A stretch of 64,000 nt of DNA from Burkholderia sp. BCC0506 (GCF_902833145.1 NZ_CADFEN010000005.1:496001-560000); one strand, 5' to 3'; counted from the stretch's first letter, positions 34,324-44,673 are shown. Notes: generated by a model from the sequence alone, not told the origin. Translations and numbers: made by a program.

Positions 34324-35933
34324 TGCTGTCGTCCTGTCGTCGAAGTGCCCGGAGCGGCGCCGCGCGCCTGCTCCGTGTCGGGATGCCGCATCGCCTCGGC
34401 CGGCGTCTCGCGGCCGAAGCCGGCGAACGCCGCGGCCAGCAGCGCATCCTGGGTCCAGTTGCCGCGCTCGAACACGGCGGTCATGCGGCCGGCCGACATC
34501 ACGCCGATCCGGTCGCAGATCAGCATCAGCTCGCGCAGGTCGCTCGATACGACCACCAGCGCGCGGCCTTCGCGCGCGAGCGCGCCCATCAAAGTGTAGA
34601 TCTCGAATTTGGCGCCGACGTCGATCCCGCGCGTCGGCTCGTCGAACAGCAGCACGCCCATGTCGCGCGCGAGCCAGCGGCCGATCACGACCTTCTGCTG
34701 ATTGCCGCCCGACAATTCGCCGACCGGCTGCGCCGCCCCGTTCGTACGAATCCGCAGCGCGTCGATCTGCTGCTCGGCGAGCGCCGTTTCGCGTGCGGAA
34801 TCGACGATGCCGCCGCGCGCGAGCCGCTCGAGCTGGCCGAGCGACACGTTCGCGGTGATCGACTGCGACAGCAGCAGCCCTTCGCCCTTGCGATCCTCGG
34901 TGATCAGCGCGATGCCCAGCTTCACCGCATCGACGGGCGACGCGATCCGCGCCGGCTTCAGCGGCTGGCCGACCGCGATCGTCCCGGCATCCGGTGTATC
35001 GGCGCCGTAGATCAGCCGCAGCAGCTCCGTGCGCCCCGCGCCGATCAGCCCCGAGATGCCGAAGATTTCGCCCGCGCGCACCTCGAGCGACACGTCGCGC
35101 ACGGCCGTGCCGCGCGTGAGGCCCGATACGGCGAGCCGCGGCGCGCCGAAACGGCGCTCGCCGAGATCGATGTGCTCGCCGACCTCGCGCCCGACCATCA
35201 GCGTGACCAGCCCGTCGGACGTCGTCGCCGCCATGTCGCCAGCATGCACGAGCCGGCCGTCGCGCAGCACCGCGACGCGCTCGGCGACGCGTGCGAGCTC
35301 TTCGAGCCGGTGCGAGATGTAGACGATCGCGACGCCGCGCGCCTTCAGCCGGTCGATCTGCTCGAACAGCAGCTCGACTTCGCGCGCGGTCAGCATCGCG
35401 GTCGGCTCGTCGAGAATCAGTACGCGACAGTCGCCGATCAGGTTGCGCGCGATCTCGACCATCTGCTGATGGCCGATGCCGAGCGCGCCGACCGGCGTAT
35501 CGGGATCGACCGCGTCGAGCCCGACCTGCGCCATCGCCGCGCGTGCGTCATCGCGCAACCGCGCGCGATCGATGATCCCGAAGCGCCGCGGCAGGCGGTT
35601 CAGGAACAGGTTTTCGGCGACGCTCAGCGTCGGCAGCAGGTTCAGTTCCTGCATCACCATGCGCACGCCGAGCGCCTCGGCCTGCGTACGGCTCGCGGGC
35701 GCATAGGCCTGGCCGCCGAGCTGCATCGTGCCGGCGGTCGGGTCGACGAGCCCGCCGATGATCTTCGACAGCGTGCTCTTGCCGGCGCCGTTCTCGCCCG
35801 TCAGCGCGAGCGCCTGGCCCGCGTCGAGCGTGAGCGTGACGTCGGCGAGCACGGGTTCGGCATAGGTCTTGCCGATGCCGGATACGGACAGCACGGGATG
35901 GGCTGAACGGGAGGGTTGGAAGGTCGGTTCCAT
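34320..35933 (-). CDS. rbsA: Ribose/sugar ABC transporter ATP-binding protein (double cassette)
   Basis: 537 aa, two fused ABC domains as usual for RbsA/MglA. First cassette: Walker A GENGAGKST, signature region LGIGHQQMVEIARNL and Walker B VLILDEPTAML. Second cassette: degenerate Walker A (GLIGAGRTEL), intact signature LSGGNQQKVVIGRWL and LLFDEPTRGID. I chose the ATG at 35933, preceded by AGGA at good spacing; an upstream in-frame start at 35984 is weaker. The C-terminal tail (about 40 residues) is Ala/Thr-rich and unconserved. 147 bp separate it from rbsB. Confidence 0.93.
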   Translation of the reverse strand: MEPTFQPSRSAHPVLSVSGIGKTYAEPVLADVTLTLDAGQALALTGENGAGKSTLSKIIGGLVDPTAGTMQLGGQAYAPASRTQAEALGVRMVMQELNLLPTLSVAENLFLNRLPRRFGIIDRARLRDDARAAMAQVGLDAVDPDTPVGALGIGHQQMVEIARNLIGDCRVLILDEPTAMLTAREVELLFEQIDRLKARGVAIVYISHRLEELARVAERVAVLRDGRLVHAGDMAATTSDGLVTLMVGREVGEHIDLGERRFGAPRLAVSGLTRGTAVRDVSLEVRAGEIFGISGLIGAGRTELLRLIYGADTPDAGTIAVGQPLKPARIASPVDAVKLGIALITEDRKGEGLLLSQSITANVSLGQLERLARGGIVDSARETALAEQQIDALRIRTNGAAQPVGELSGGNQQKVVIGRWLARDMGVLLFDEPTRGIDVGAKFEIYTLMGALAREGRALVVVSSDLRELMLICDRIGVMSAGRMTAVFERGNWTQDALLAAAFAGFGRETPAEAMRHPDTEQARGAAPGTSTTGRQQ

Positions 35934-36080
35934 CGCGATCCTGGTTGCGGCCGCGCGCCCGGGGCGCGCGGGTATGACGCTCACAAGTGCATGTGCATGC
36001 AGTGGCCGTGATCGCGCTCACACCGGATAACGGCCGCCGCGCCGGATTCTTGAGCGCGGCGGCCGGACCGGTGCGGCGTC

Positions 36081-37031
36081 TTACTTCGTCACGAGGTCCA
36101 CCGGCGTCTCGACCACGCCGGACATGTCGGCCTGCTTGCGATGCTCGGCGATCGCCTTGAGCGCCGTGTCGATGCCGAACACGGCCTGCTTCGCCGCGTA
36201 CTGGTCGGCGGTCGCAAGCACGCGGCCGTCCTTCAGCATCGGCTTGATCGCGTTGATGTTGTCGTAGCCGACCACGAACACCTTGCCCTGCTTGCCAGCC
36301 GCGCGCACGGCGGACACGGCGCCGATCGCCATGTTGTCGTTGCCGCACAGCAGCGCCTTCAGGTTCGGGTATTCGTTGAGCATCGCGGCGGCCACCGCAT
36401 TGCCCTTGTCGATCTCCCATTCGCCCGACTGCACCGACACGACCTTCATTCCGCCCGCCTTCATCGCGTCCTCGAAGCCGGCCGTGCGTTGCTGCGCGTT
36501 GGTCGTCGTCGACACGCCTTCGACGATGCCGACCTGGTCGCCCGCCTTCAGCCGCTTCGCGAGGTAATCGCCGATCTTGCGCGCGCCCTTGCGGTTGTCC
36601 GGGCCGACGAACGGCACGTTCAGGTTCTTCGACTTCAGCACGTCGGGATCGAGCCGGTTGTCGATGTTCACGACGATGATGCCGGCGTCGACCGCCTTCT
36701 TCACGACCGGCACGAGCGCCTTCGAATCGGCCGGCGCGAGCACGATCGCGTCGACCTTCGAGACGATCATCTGCTCGACGATGCGGATCTGGTTCGCGGT
36801 GTCGGTCTCGTCCTTGATGCCGTTGGTGACCAGGTCGAACTGGTTCGCGTTGTGTTTCTGGTATTCCTTCGCGCCCGTTTCCATGGTCAGGAAGAACTCG
36901 TTGGCGAGCGACTTCATCACGAGCGCGACCTTCGGCTTGGCCGCGGATTGCGCGTGGACGGCCGGTGCGGCGGCCACCGCGACGGCGGCGAGCGCGGCGG
37001 TCAGGAAGCGACGGCGAAAGCGGACATTCAT
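36081..37031 (-). CDS. rbsB: Ribose/sugar ABC transporter substrate-binding protein
   Basis: 316 aa. Signal peptide MNVRFRRRFLTAALAAVAVAAAPAVHA (cut near residue 27-29), then the RbsB-type core PKVALVMKSLANEFFLTMETGAKEYQK, NGIKDETDTANQIRIVEQMI and GYDNINAIKPMLKDGRVLATADQ. Start chosen at the second of two close ATGs because AGGAG abuts the first one but is 6 bp from the second. First gene of the operon rbsBACRK, preceded by a perfect LacI-type operator. Binds a pentose in the periplasm. Confidence 0.93.
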   Translation of the reverse strand: MNVRFRRRFLTAALAAVAVAAAPAVHAQSAAKPKVALVMKSLANEFFLTMETGAKEYQKHNANQFDLVTNGIKDETDTANQIRIVEQMIVSKVDAIVLAPADSKALVPVVKKAVDAGIIVVNIDNRLDPDVLKSKNLNVPFVGPDNRKGARKIGDYLAKRLKAGDQVGIVEGVSTTTNAQQRTAGFEDAMKAGGMKVVSVQSGEWEIDKGNAVAAAMLNEYPNLKALLCGNDNMAIGAVSAVRAAGKQGKVFVVGYDNINAIKPMLKDGRVLATADQYAAKQAVFGIDTALKAIAEHRKQADMSGVVETPVDLVTK

Positions 37032-37092
37032 ACACATCTCCTGGCGACTGGCCCGAAGGGCCGATTGTTGTTTGACTGTTGTTTTAATGTGA

Positions 37093-37104
37093 GCAAACGT
37101 TTGC
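37093..37104. promoter_or_regulatory. LacI-family operator of the ribose operon
   Basis: GCAAACGTTTGC, a perfect 12-bp palindrome matching the CAAACGTTTG core bound by RbsR/PurR-type repressors, 62 bp upstream of the rbsB ATG. The obvious ligand is the RbsR encoded in the same operon, giving autoregulation. Confidence 0.8.
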
Positions 37105-37586
37105 GCCACACTACCCGGGCAATGGCCATCGATGCTGCTGTCGGTACCGCGGAATGGAAGCGAGGCAGACGGCCGACTGCCTGGCGCGTGCTGTCGTCGA
37201 CGCGCCGCCGCCGGCGGGACGCCGGCGGGGTGGAGGCTATGCTGTACCGATTCGCTTCGGCGCGCAACCTGTCTGATCAATATTTAAGGGTTTATTCGGA
37301 GCGCGCGAGCGTACTTCACGACGCGCAAAAGCGACACTCGCGATGCCGGCGGCGGTTCGCCGAAGCGCTGCGCAGGTTCGGCGTGGCCGGTCGTTCTTGT
37401 TTTTATGTCGGCACGGAAAGGCAGGTCGATCGTCGCCTGATGCGACGCACCCGATCGGGCGCCTCCGCTGACGCTTCAAGCGCGACGGCGAAAATCCGCC
37501 ACCGGTGCAGCGTACGGCAAGGTATGCGTGGCGCATGTCGCGTGCCGTCCGCGGCATCTGCCCGGACGGCGCGCGCCACGCGGGGG
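37105..37586. other. 480-bp region between cysB and the ribose operon
   Basis: No gene I can support. The rbs promoter lies at the left end next to the operator. A short AT-rich stretch occurs at 37275-37300. A quasi-palindrome around CCCGATCGGG (37449-37458) lies behind cysB and may help terminate it; no T-run is visible. Confidence 0.5.
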
Positions 37587-38513
37587 TCAAACGGCTTCGC
37601 GCAACAGCCCCGCGATTTCCGCCTCGTTCAGGTGCGGCGCGAACATTTCGATCAGCCGGTACGCATACGCGCGCAGGAACGCGCCCTTGCGCAGCCCGAC
37701 CCGCGTCGTGCTCGCCTCGAACAGGTGCTGCGTGTCGAGCGCGACGAGCCCCGTGTCGCGCTGCGGATCGTAGGCCATCGCCGCGACCACGCCGATCCCC
37801 ATCCCGAGTTCGACGTAGGTCTTGATCACGTCCGCGTCGATCGCGGTCAGCACGACGTCGGGCACGGCGCCCGCCTGAGCGAACGCCTGGTCGATGTGCG
37901 AGCGGCCCGTGAAGTCCTGGTCGTACGTGATGATCGGGTATTCGGCGATTTCCTCGAGCGTCAGGTTCTCGCGCCCGACGAGCGGATGGCCCTTCGGCAC
38001 GACGACCGTGTGGTGCCACGAATAGCACGGGAACGTGACGATGTCCGGATAGCGGTCGAGCGCCTCGGTCGAGATGCCGAGATCGGCCTCGCCGTTCAGG
38101 ATCATCTGCGCGATCTGTTGCGGGCTGCCCTGGCGCAATGCGAGATGCACCTTCGGGAACACGTCGGTGAACTGCCGGATCACCTTCGGCAGCGCGTAGC
38201 GCGCCTGCGTGTGCGTCGTCGCGACGACGAGGTGGCCGCTGTCCTGATCGGCGAACTGGCGCGCGACGCGGCGCAGGTTCTCGGCATCGAGCAGCATCCG
38301 CTCGATCAGCTGGTGCACGGCCTTGCCGGGCTCCGTGAGCCCCGTCAGCCGCTTGCCGCGCCGGATGAAGATGTCGACGCCCAGCTCGTCTTCCAGATCC
38401 TTGATCTGCTTCGACACGCCCGACTGCGACGTGTACAGCACGTTCGCGACTTCCGTCAGGTTCATGTTCTGGCGCACCGCTTCGCGCACGAACCGCAATT
38501 GCTGAAAATTCAT
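37587..38513 (-). CDS. cysB: LysR-family transcriptional activator CysB
   Basis: 308 aa. Begins MNFQQLRFVREAVRQNMNLTEVANVLYTSQSGVSKQIKDL, the CysB-type helix-turn-helix (about residues 19-38). The effector domain has RYALPKVIRQFTDVFPKVHLALRQGSP and the inducer-site segment FTGRSHIDQAF. Activates sulfur assimilation with N-acetylserine or O-acetylserine as inducer. Last gene of the sulfate operon, 75 bp after cysA, as in other Burkholderia. A related regulator (SsuR) exists in the genus; location here favours CysB. Confidence 0.92.
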   Translation of the reverse strand: MNFQQLRFVREAVRQNMNLTEVANVLYTSQSGVSKQIKDLEDELGVDIFIRRGKRLTGLTEPGKAVHQLIERMLLDAENLRRVARQFADQDSGHLVVATTHTQARYALPKVIRQFTDVFPKVHLALRQGSPQQIAQMILNGEADLGISTEALDRYPDIVTFPCYSWHHTVVVPKGHPLVGRENLTLEEIAEYPIITYDQDFTGRSHIDQAFAQAGAVPDVVLTAIDADVIKTYVELGMGIGVVAAMAYDPQRDTGLVALDTQHLFEASTTRVGLRKGAFLRAYAYRLIEMFAPHLNEAEIAGLLREAV

Positions 38514-38588
38514 GGGTATGCCTCTTAGGCTGTCGTTGTTTGATTGTCGAACCGCAGCGAATCCCGCCCGCTGCCCTGCATGGTGTCG

Positions 38589-39647
38589 TCAACGCGCGGG
38601 GAACACCCGCACGGCGCGCGGCACGGCCGTCGCGCCGTCGCCGACCTGCAGCGAAAGCGCCCGCCACGCATCGCGGTCGAGTTCCGCCTCGAGCGCGCCG
38701 CCCGCGCGCGCCTCGAGCTCCACGCGCACCGAGCCGCCGAGCGGAATCACGCGCCGCACGTCGACCGCGATACCGTCGCGGTGCCCGTCGCCCGCCGGCC
38801 ACAGCTGCAGATCGTGCGGCCGCACGTACGCGTTCGCGGGGCCCGCGAAATCCGCGTCGACCTCGATCGGCGCGGCCGCGCCCTCCGCAACGAAGCCGCG
38901 CCCGGCAACCGTGCCCGGCAGCCGGTTCGCCGCGCCGAGGAATTCGTACACGAACGCACTTTGCGGATGATCGTAGACGTCCTGCGGGCTGCCGACCTGC
39001 TCGACGTGGCCGCGATTCAGCACGACGATGCGATCGGCCACTTCGAGCGCCTCTTCCTGGTCGTGCGTGACGAAGATCGTCGAGATGTGCAGGTCGTCGT
39101 GCAGGCGACGCAGCCAGCCGCGCAGCTCCTTGCGGACCTTCGCGTCGAGCGCGCCGAACGGTTCGTCGAGCAGCAGCACCTTCGGCTCGACCGCGAGCGC
39201 GCGGGCAAGCGCGATGCGCTGGCGCTGGCCGCCGGACAGCTCGGACGGATAACGCTGCGCGAGCCAGTCGAGCTGCACGAGCTTGAGCAGCTCGTGCACC
39301 TTCTCGCGAATCGCGGCTTCCGACGGCCGTTCGCGGCGCGGCTTCACGCGCAGCCCGAACGCGACGTTTTCGAACACCGTCATGTGGCGGAACAACGCGT
39401 AGTGCTGGAACACGAAGCCGACCTGGCGGTCGCGCGCGCCGACCGACGCGACGTCGAGCCCCTGCAGCACGACCTGGCCGGCGTCCGCGTGCTCGAGGCC
39501 CGCGATCACGCGCAGCAGCGTGGTCTTGCCGCAGCCGGACGGCCCGAGCAGCGCGACCAGTTCGCCGGGCGGAAAGTCGAGCGACACGTTGTCGAGCGCC
39601 GTGAAATCGCCGAAGCGCTTCTGAAGGTTACGGACGGTGATACCCAT
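38589..39647 (-). CDS. cysA: Sulfate/thiosulfate ABC transporter ATP-binding protein
   Basis: 352 aa. Walker [11 protein letters not shown]-loop [24 protein letters not shown] signature [17 protein letters not shown], Walker [14 protein letters not shown]-loop [16 protein letters not shown], then a TOBE-like C-terminal regulatory domain. Start at 39647 ([15 protein letters not shown]) agrees with CysA family N-termini and GAGG upstream; an earlier start at 39698 would overlap cysW. It powers the CysTW channel. Confidence 0.94.
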   Translation of the reverse strand: MGITVRNLQKRFGDFTALDNVSLDFPPGELVALLGPSGCGKTTLLRVIAGLEHADAGQVVLQGLDVASVGARDRQVGFVFQHYALFRHMTVFENVAFGLRVKPRRERPSEAAIREKVHELLKLVQLDWLAQRYPSELSGGQRQRIALARALAVEPKVLLLDEPFGALDAKVRKELRGWLRRLHDDLHISTIFVTHDQEEALEVADRIVVLNRGHVEQVGSPQDVYDHPQSAFVYEFLGAANRLPGTVAGRGFVAEGAAAPIEVDADFAGPANAYVRPHDLQLWPAGDGHRDGIAVDVRRVIPLGGSVRVELEARAGGALEAELDRDAWRALSLQVGDGATAVPRAVRVFPAR

Positions 39648-39660
39648 TCTGGTTGCCTCT

Positions 39661-40596
39661 TTACGATTTCGACGAAACGGCGCCGACAGGGCCGGCATGT
39701 GCGGGAACGGCGTCGGCCAGTTCGGCGGCGAGGTGACGCTCGGCGATCAGCTTCAGCGCGAGCGTGACGAGCGCGAGCAACGCCAGCACCGACGCCACCG
39801 CGAACGCCGCCGCGAAGTTGTATTCGTTGTACAGGATCTCGACGTGCAGCGGCATCGTGTCGGTCACGCCGCGGATGTGGCCGGACACGACCGACACCGC
39901 GCCGAACTCGCCCATCGCGCGCGCATTGCACAGGATCACGCCGTACAGCAGGCCCCACTTCACGTTCGGCAGCGTCACGCGGCGGAAGATCTGCCAGCCC
40001 GACGCGCCGAGCACGCGCGCGGCTTCTTCCTCGTCGGTGCCTTGCGCCTGCATCAGCGGAATCAGCTCGCGCGCGACGAACGGGAACGTGACGAAAATCG
40101 TCGCGAGCACGATGCCCGGCACCGCGAAGATGATCTGCACGTCGTGATCCTGCAGCCAGGGGCCCAGCCAGCCCTGTGCGCCGAACAGCAGCACGTATAC
40201 GAGGCCCGAGATCACCGGCGACACCGAGAACGGCAGGTCGATCAGCGTGGTGAGCAGCGCCTTGCCGCGGAATTCGAACTTCGCGATCGCCCACGATGCG
40301 CACACGCCGAACACGAGGTTCAGCGGCACGGCGATCACGGCGACGGTCAGCGTCAGCTTGATCGCCGACCATGCGTCGGGATCGGCCAGCGATTCGAGAT
40401 AGAAGCCGACGCCCTTGCGCAGCGCCTCGACGAACACCGCGGCGAGCGGTACGACGAGGAAGCACGCGAGGAACGCCAGCGCGATGCCCGTGAGCAGCCA
40501 GCGCACGACGCGCGACTCGCTGACGGGGTCGAGCCGCTTCGCGGCACGCGCGGCCGGCGACGGGGTTTTCAGCACGACGGTGGCCTCCTGGCTCAT
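39661..40596 (-). CDS. cysW: Sulfate ABC transporter permease CysW
   Basis: 311 aa. Six predicted helices with the CysW signatures [20 protein letters not shown] and [30 protein letters not shown] (EAA loop), then [19 protein letters not shown]. Its ATG overlaps the cysT stop (ATGA). Forms the membrane channel with CysT. Ends 13 bp before cysA. Confidence 0.94.
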   Translation of the reverse strand: MSQEATVVLKTPSPAARAAKRLDPVSESRVVRWLLTGIALAFLACFLVVPLAAVFVEALRKGVGFYLESLADPDAWSAIKLTLTVAVIAVPLNLVFGVCASWAIAKFEFRGKALLTTLIDLPFSVSPVISGLVYVLLFGAQGWLGPWLQDHDVQIIFAVPGIVLATIFVTFPFVARELIPLMQAQGTDEEEAARVLGASGWQIFRRVTLPNVKWGLLYGVILCNARAMGEFGAVSVVSGHIRGVTDTMPLHVEILYNEYNFAAAFAVASVLALLALVTLALKLIAERHLAAELADAVPAHAGPVGAVSSKS

Positions 40597-41486
40597 TGCT
40601 GGCCTCCTGCTGCTGCGGCGTTGACGGTGACGGGCGCCGGACCGCTCGCGCCCTTGCTCGTACGACGCTGCAGATACCACTGCAGCGTGTTGATCAGCAG
40701 CAGCATCAGGAACGACACGACCAGCATCACGACCGCCAGCGCGGTCGCGCCCGCATAGTCGTACTGCTCGAGCTTCGTGATGATCAGGAGCGACGTGATC
40801 TCGGACTTCATCGGCACGTTGCCGGCGATGAAGATCACCGACCCGTACTCGCCGAGCGCGCGCGCGAACGCGAGCGCGAAACCGGTGAGCAGCGCGGGCA
40901 GCACGGCCGGCAGCACGACGCGACGGAACGTCAGCCAGCGCGATGCGCCGAGGCACGCGGCGGCTTCCTCCTGCTCGCGCTCGAAATCCTCGAGCACCGG
41001 CTGCACGGTGCGCACGACGAACGGCAGCCCGATGAAGGTCAGCGCGACCAGCACGCCGGCCGGCGTGAACGCGATCTTGATGCCGAGCGGCGCCAGATAC
41101 TGGCCGACCCAGCCGTTGGTCGCGTAGACGGCCGCGAGCGAGATGCCGGCCACCGACGTCGGCAGCGCGAACGGCAGGTCGACGATCGCATCGACGAGGC
41201 GCTTGAACGGGAACGTGTAGCGCACCAGCACCCACGCGACGAGGAAGCCGAACACGGCGTTGATCAGCGCGCCGCCGAGCGCGGCCGAGAACGTCAGCCG
41301 GTACGACGCGAGCACGCGCGGCGACGTGACGGCGGTGACGAACTGGTCCCACGACAGCGTCGCGGTCTTCAGGAACGTGGCGGCGAGCGGAATCAGCACC
41401 ACGAGGCTCAAATAGGCCACCGTGATGCCGAGTGTCACGCCGAAACCGGGCAGCGCGCTCGGCTTGCGAAAGATGTACGTCGTCAT
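40593..41486 (-). CDS. cysT: Sulfate ABC transporter permease CysT (CysU)
   Basis: 297 aa. [26 protein letters not shown] starts the first helix; [26 protein letters not shown] and [28 protein letters not shown] are CysT hallmarks, the latter the EAA loop. Partner of CysW. 135 bp downstream of the binding-protein gene; the stop overlaps the cysW start. Confidence 0.94.
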   Translation of the reverse strand: MTTYIFRKPSALPGFGVTLGITVAYLSLVVLIPLAATFLKTATLSWDQFVTAVTSPRVLASYRLTFSAALGGALINAVFGFLVAWVLVRYTFPFKRLVDAIVDLPFALPTSVAGISLAAVYATNGWVGQYLAPLGIKIAFTPAGVLVALTFIGLPFVVRTVQPVLEDFEREQEEAAACLGASRWLTFRRVVLPAVLPALLTGFALAFARALGEYGSVIFIAGNVPMKSEITSLLIITKLEQYDYAGATALAVVMLVVSFLMLLLINTLQWYLQRRTSKGASGPAPVTVNAAAAGGQQ

Positions 41487-41621
41487 CGGATGCTCTTGCT
41501 GGGTCGATCCTGCTCACGGGTCCGACGCAAACGCCGGCGCAGTGAATCGCGCCGGCGGCCCGTCGGGGAGGCGACGCGCTGTCGTGGCGCGCCGCTTGTC
41601 GTTATGGTGTGACTGCGTGCG

Positions 41622-42659
41622 TTACTGCGGCTTGTAGATCGAGTCGAACACGCCGCCGTCCGCGAAATGCGTCTTCTGCGCATTCGTCCAGCCGCCGAAC
41701 GTGTCGTCGACCGTGTACAGCTTCAGCTTCGGGAACTGCTTGGTCAGCTCCGCCGGCACGTTCTTCGAACGCGGCCGATAGTAGTTGCGCGCCGCGATCT
41801 CCTGGCCCTGCGGGCTGTACAGGAAGTTCAGGTAGGCCTCGGCCAGCTTGCGCGTGCCCTTCTTGTCGACCACCTTGTCGACCACCGCGACGGGCGGCTC
41901 GGCCAGGATGCTCACCGACGGCACGACGATCTCGAACTTGTCGGTACCGAACTCCTTGACCGACAGGAACGCCTCGTTTTCCCATGCGATCAGCACGTCG
42001 CCGATCCCGCGTTGCACGAAGCTCGTCGTCGCGCCCCGCGCGCCCGAATCGAGCACGCCGGCGTTCTTGTAGAGCTTCGTGACGAATTCCTTCGCCGTCT
42101 GCTCGTTGCCGCCCGGCTTGTGCAGCGCATATGCCCATGCGGCGAGGTAGTTCCAGCGCGCGCCGCCCGAGGTCTTCGGGTTCGGCGTGACGATCGAGAT
42201 GCCCGGCTTGGTCAGGTCGTCCCAGTCCTTGATCCCCTTCGGATTGCCCTTGCGCACCAGGAACACGATCGTCGACGTGTACGGCGATGCGTTGTCGGGC
42301 AGGCGTTTTTGCCAATCCTTGTTCACGAGCCCCTTGTTCGCGAGCGCGTCGATGTCGTACGCGAGCGCCAGCGTGACGACGTCGGCCTGCAGGCCGTCGA
42401 GCACCGAGCGCGCCTGCGCGCCCGAGCCGCCGTGCGACTGCTTGAAGTTGACCGTCTCGCCCGTCTTCGCCTTCCACTCCTTGCCGAACGCCTGGTTGAA
42501 ATCCTGGTACAGCTCGCGCGTCGGGTCGTACGACACGTTCAGGAACGTCGTATCGGCCTGGGCATGCGTCGCGACGCCCAGCGCCGCCGCCGCGCCCAGC
42601 GCGAGTGTTGCGATCAGGCGGCCCACGCCGCCCGCCAGCCCCGTATTGCGTTTCGCCAT
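41622..42659 (-). CDS. sbp: Periplasmic sulfate-binding protein
   Basis: 345 aa. Signal peptide cut near residue 35 (VATHAQA). Mature start [23 protein letters not shown], then [30 protein letters not shown] and [20 protein letters not shown], the oxyanion-binding loops of Sbp/CysP. Binds sulfate and delivers it to CysTWA. First gene of the operon; promoter in the AT-rich gap toward lexA, where a candidate CysB-type palindrome lies. Sbp versus thiosulfate-preferring CysP cannot be decided by eye. Confidence 0.93.
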   Translation of the reverse strand: MAKRNTGLAGGVGRLIATLALGAAAALGVATHAQADTTFLNVSYDPTRELYQDFNQAFGKEWKAKTGETVNFKQSHGGSGAQARSVLDGLQADVVTLALAYDIDALANKGLVNKDWQKRLPDNASPYTSTIVFLVRKGNPKGIKDWDDLTKPGISIVTPNPKTSGGARWNYLAAWAYALHKPGGNEQTAKEFVTKLYKNAGVLDSGARGATTSFVQRGIGDVLIAWENEAFLSVKEFGTDKFEIVVPSVSILAEPPVAVVDKVVDKKGTRKLAEAYLNFLYSPQGQEIAARNYYRPRSKNVPAELTKQFPKLKLYTVDDTFGGWTNAQKTHFADGGVFDSIYKPQ

Positions 42660-42720
42660 CCTTGGTTCTCCAGTGTTGTCGGTATTGCGATGTCGGGCCA
42701 GTCTATCGAACGGGTTACAT

Positions 42721-42734
42721 GATTAAAAATAATC
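42721..42734. promoter_or_regulatory. Palindrome in the sbp promoter region
   Basis: GATTA-AAAA-TAATC, 62 bp upstream of the sbp ATG in an AT-rich block. Position and AT content suit a CysB or promoter element; the match to a CysB site is inferred from location, not from a firm consensus. Confidence 0.35.
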
Positions 42735-42880
42735 GTTCCTCATTTTTTAATACTCAAAAGTGCTAACGCAGACGGGATGGACGGTTGCGGCGGACAAACC
42801 GGCGTCCGGGCGTCGCGAAATCACGTCGGAACCGGCGCGATCGCGTCGAACCTCAAGTAACACTTGAAATTCACCAAGTA

Positions 42881-42896
42881 CTGTATAAAAATACAG
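42881..42896. promoter_or_regulatory. SOS (LexA) box 1
   Basis: CTGTATAAAAATACAG, exact CTGT-N8-ACAG LexA operator, 28 bp upstream of the lexA ATG. Confidence 0.92.
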
Positions 42897-42900
42897 CTCA

Positions 42901-42916
42901 CTGTCTATCCATACAG
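42901..42916. promoter_or_regulatory. SOS (LexA) box 2
   Basis: CTGTCTATCCATACAG, a second exact CTGT-N8-ACAG operator starting 20 bp after the first and ending 7 bp before the lexA ATG; the tandem arrangement implies tight autoregulation. Confidence 0.92.
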
Positions 42917-42923
42917 TTGAGCC

Positions 42924-43571
42924 ATGACCAAACTCACCGCCCGTCAGCAGCAAGTGTTCGACTTGATCCGTCGCGCGATCGAGCGCTCCGGATTCCCGCC
43001 CACCCGTGCCGAGATCGCGGCCGAACTGGGCTTCAGCTCGCCGAATGCGGCCGAGGAACACCTGCGCGCGCTGGCGCGCAAGGGCGTGATCGAGCTGGCC
43101 GCCGGCGCCTCGCGCGGCATCCGGCTGCTCGGCGTCGACGACATCCCGCACCAGTTCACGCTGCCGCACGCCGGACTGATGCAACTGTCGCTGCCGCTCG
43201 TCGGCCGCGTCGCGGCCGGTAGCCCGATCCTCGCGCAGGAGCACATCTCGCAGCACTACGCGTGCGATCCCGCGCTGTTCACCAGCAAGCCCGACTACCT
43301 GTTGAAGGTGCGCGGGCTGTCGATGCGCGACGCCGGCATTCTCGACGGCGACCTCCTCGCCGTGCAGAAGCGCACCGAAGCGAAGGACGGCCAGATCATC
43401 GTCGCGCGTCTCGGCGACGACGTCACGGTCAAGCGTCTGATGCGCCGGCCCGGCGGCCTCGAGCTGATCGCGGAGAACCCGGATTACGAAAACATCTTCG
43501 TCAAGGCCGGCAGCGCGGATTTCGCGCTGGAAGGCATCGCCGTCGGGCTGATCCGCTCGGGCGAACTCTGA
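42924..43571 (+). CDS. lexA: SOS repressor LexA
   Basis: 215 aa. N-terminal winged helix starting [20 protein letters not shown]; the autocleavage site is Ala98-Gly99 in [10 protein letters not shown]; catalytic Ser133 (RGLSMRDAG) and Lys170 ([11 protein letters not shown]) form the self-cleaving dyad. Represses DNA-damage genes; RecA filaments trigger cleavage. Two SOS boxes overlap its promoter and leader. Length as in other beta-proteobacteria. Confidence 0.97.
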   Translation: MTKLTARQQQVFDLIRRAIERSGFPPTRAEIAAELGFSSPNAAEEHLRALARKGVIELAAGASRGIRLLGVDDIPHQFTLPHAGLMQLSLPLVGRVAAGSPILAQEHISQHYACDPALFTSKPDYLLKVRGLSMRDAGILDGDLLAVQKRTEAKDGQIIVARLGDDVTVKRLMRRPGGLELIAENPDYENIFVKAGSADFALEGIAVGLIRSGEL

Positions 43572-43597
43572 CATTCCGTCTCGCTGAGGAGAACATC

Positions 43598-43933
43598 ATG
43601 GAACGCCTTGCCCGTCTGCTGCCTTTCCGTCAATTCGGTCGCCTGCGTCATCTGCGCGGCCGCACGCCCTGCGCACCGCTGTCCGCGGCGGCGCCTGTGG
43701 AACAAGAAGTCGCAGTCGAACGGCAGGCGTCCCTGCTGCCGTCAGCGCTCCCCGCATTCGCGCGGGTATCGCTGAACGCCGGCCTCAATCACGCGGAACC
43801 CGCGCGCCGCGCGCCGGTGCGCGTCTATCACGGCCGGTCGCGCCTGATCATGGTCGGCACGATCGATGCCGTGTGCCGGATGATCGATCGCTGCATCGCA
43901 GAGGAACGATCGGCCACGCCGGGCAGTCTCTGA
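43598..43933 (+). CDS. Small hypothetical protein downstream of lexA
   Basis: 111 aa. Starts 26 bp after lexA with GAGGAG before the ATG, so it is probably co-transcribed and SOS-induced. The N-terminus (MERLARLLPFRQFGRLRHLRGR) is Arg-rich; the C-terminal third VRVYHGRSRLIMVGTIDAVCRMIDRCIAEE looks folded. By position it recalls the sulA gene that follows lexA in pseudomonads, but I see no SulA motif. Function unknown. Confidence 0.7.
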   Translation: MERLARLLPFRQFGRLRHLRGRTPCAPLSAAAPVEQEVAVERQASLLPSALPAFARVSLNAGLNHAEPARRAPVRVYHGRSRLIMVGTIDAVCRMIDRCIAEERSATPGSL

Positions 43934-43962
43934 TTGCGGGACCTTCCCGTACCGGAGGCAAC

Positions 43963-44673
43963 GTGACTGGATCGTCGCGCCTTGCATGGCGACTCAAGCC
44001 CCTGCTGATCGTCGCGCTCGTCGTCGCCGTCATGGCGGCGCTCGGTTATGCATACGCGTCGCCGTATGTCGCGCTCGGTCGCCTGAAATCGGCGATCGAT
44101 GCGCGCGATGCGCAGGCGATCAGCGAGTATGTCGACTTTCCGTCGCTGCGCATCAGCCTGAAACAACAGGTCACGGAAGAATTGATGCGCCGGATCGACG
44201 CAGTGAAGAAGGACAATCCGTTCGCGGTGCTTGGCGCGCTGATCGGGTCCGCGTTGATCGGCCCGCTGGTCGATGCGTACGCGACCCCGGAAGGCGTCGC
44301 CGCGCTGATGAGCGGATTGCCGCCGCGCGGCAATCCGGGCGAACGCCCACCCGAATGGTCGAATCAACCGTCGGCAGGCAATGCACCTGGCAACACGCCG
44401 GCCGCACCGCCCACCCATCCGGCGTCGGCAAGCGCGGGCGGTCCGGGCGGCAATGCGGCCGCATCGGGTGCCTCGTCGCCGGCATCCACCCCGGCCAGCC
44501 CGAGCGAAGCCGCGCCTGCGCCGCACCAGCAGCAAACCAGCGCGGGATACCGCAATATCGATGAATTCGTCGTCACGTATCAGCGCAGCGCCGACGGCAC
44601 GCGCTATGCGGCGATCTTCCACCGCTTCGGGCTGTTCTCGTGGAAGTTGTCCGGAATCGACCTGCATGCCTAG
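43963..44673 (+). CDS. DUF2939-like membrane-anchored protein
   Basis: 236 aa from a GTG start preceded by GGAGG. One N-terminal membrane helix (LLIVALVVAVMAALGYAYA) followed by ASPYVALGRLKSAIDARDAQAISEYVDFPSLRISLKQQ, the DUF2939 core. A Pro/Ala/Ser-rich linker (about residues 125-195) joins a short C-terminal module (IDEFVVTYQRSADG... LFSWKLSGIDLHA). Predicted periplasmic. It follows the small lexA-linked gene by 29 bp and may share its transcript. Function unknown. Confidence 0.75.
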   Translation: MTGSSRLAWRLKPLLIVALVVAVMAALGYAYASPYVALGRLKSAIDARDAQAISEYVDFPSLRISLKQQVTEELMRRIDAVKKDNPFAVLGALIGSALIGPLVDAYATPEGVAALMSGLPPRGNPGERPPEWSNQPSAGNAPGNTPAAPPTHPASASAGGPGGNAAASGASSPASTPASPSEAAPAPHQQQTSAGYRNIDEFVVTYQRSADGTRYAAIFHRFGLFSWKLSGIDLHA

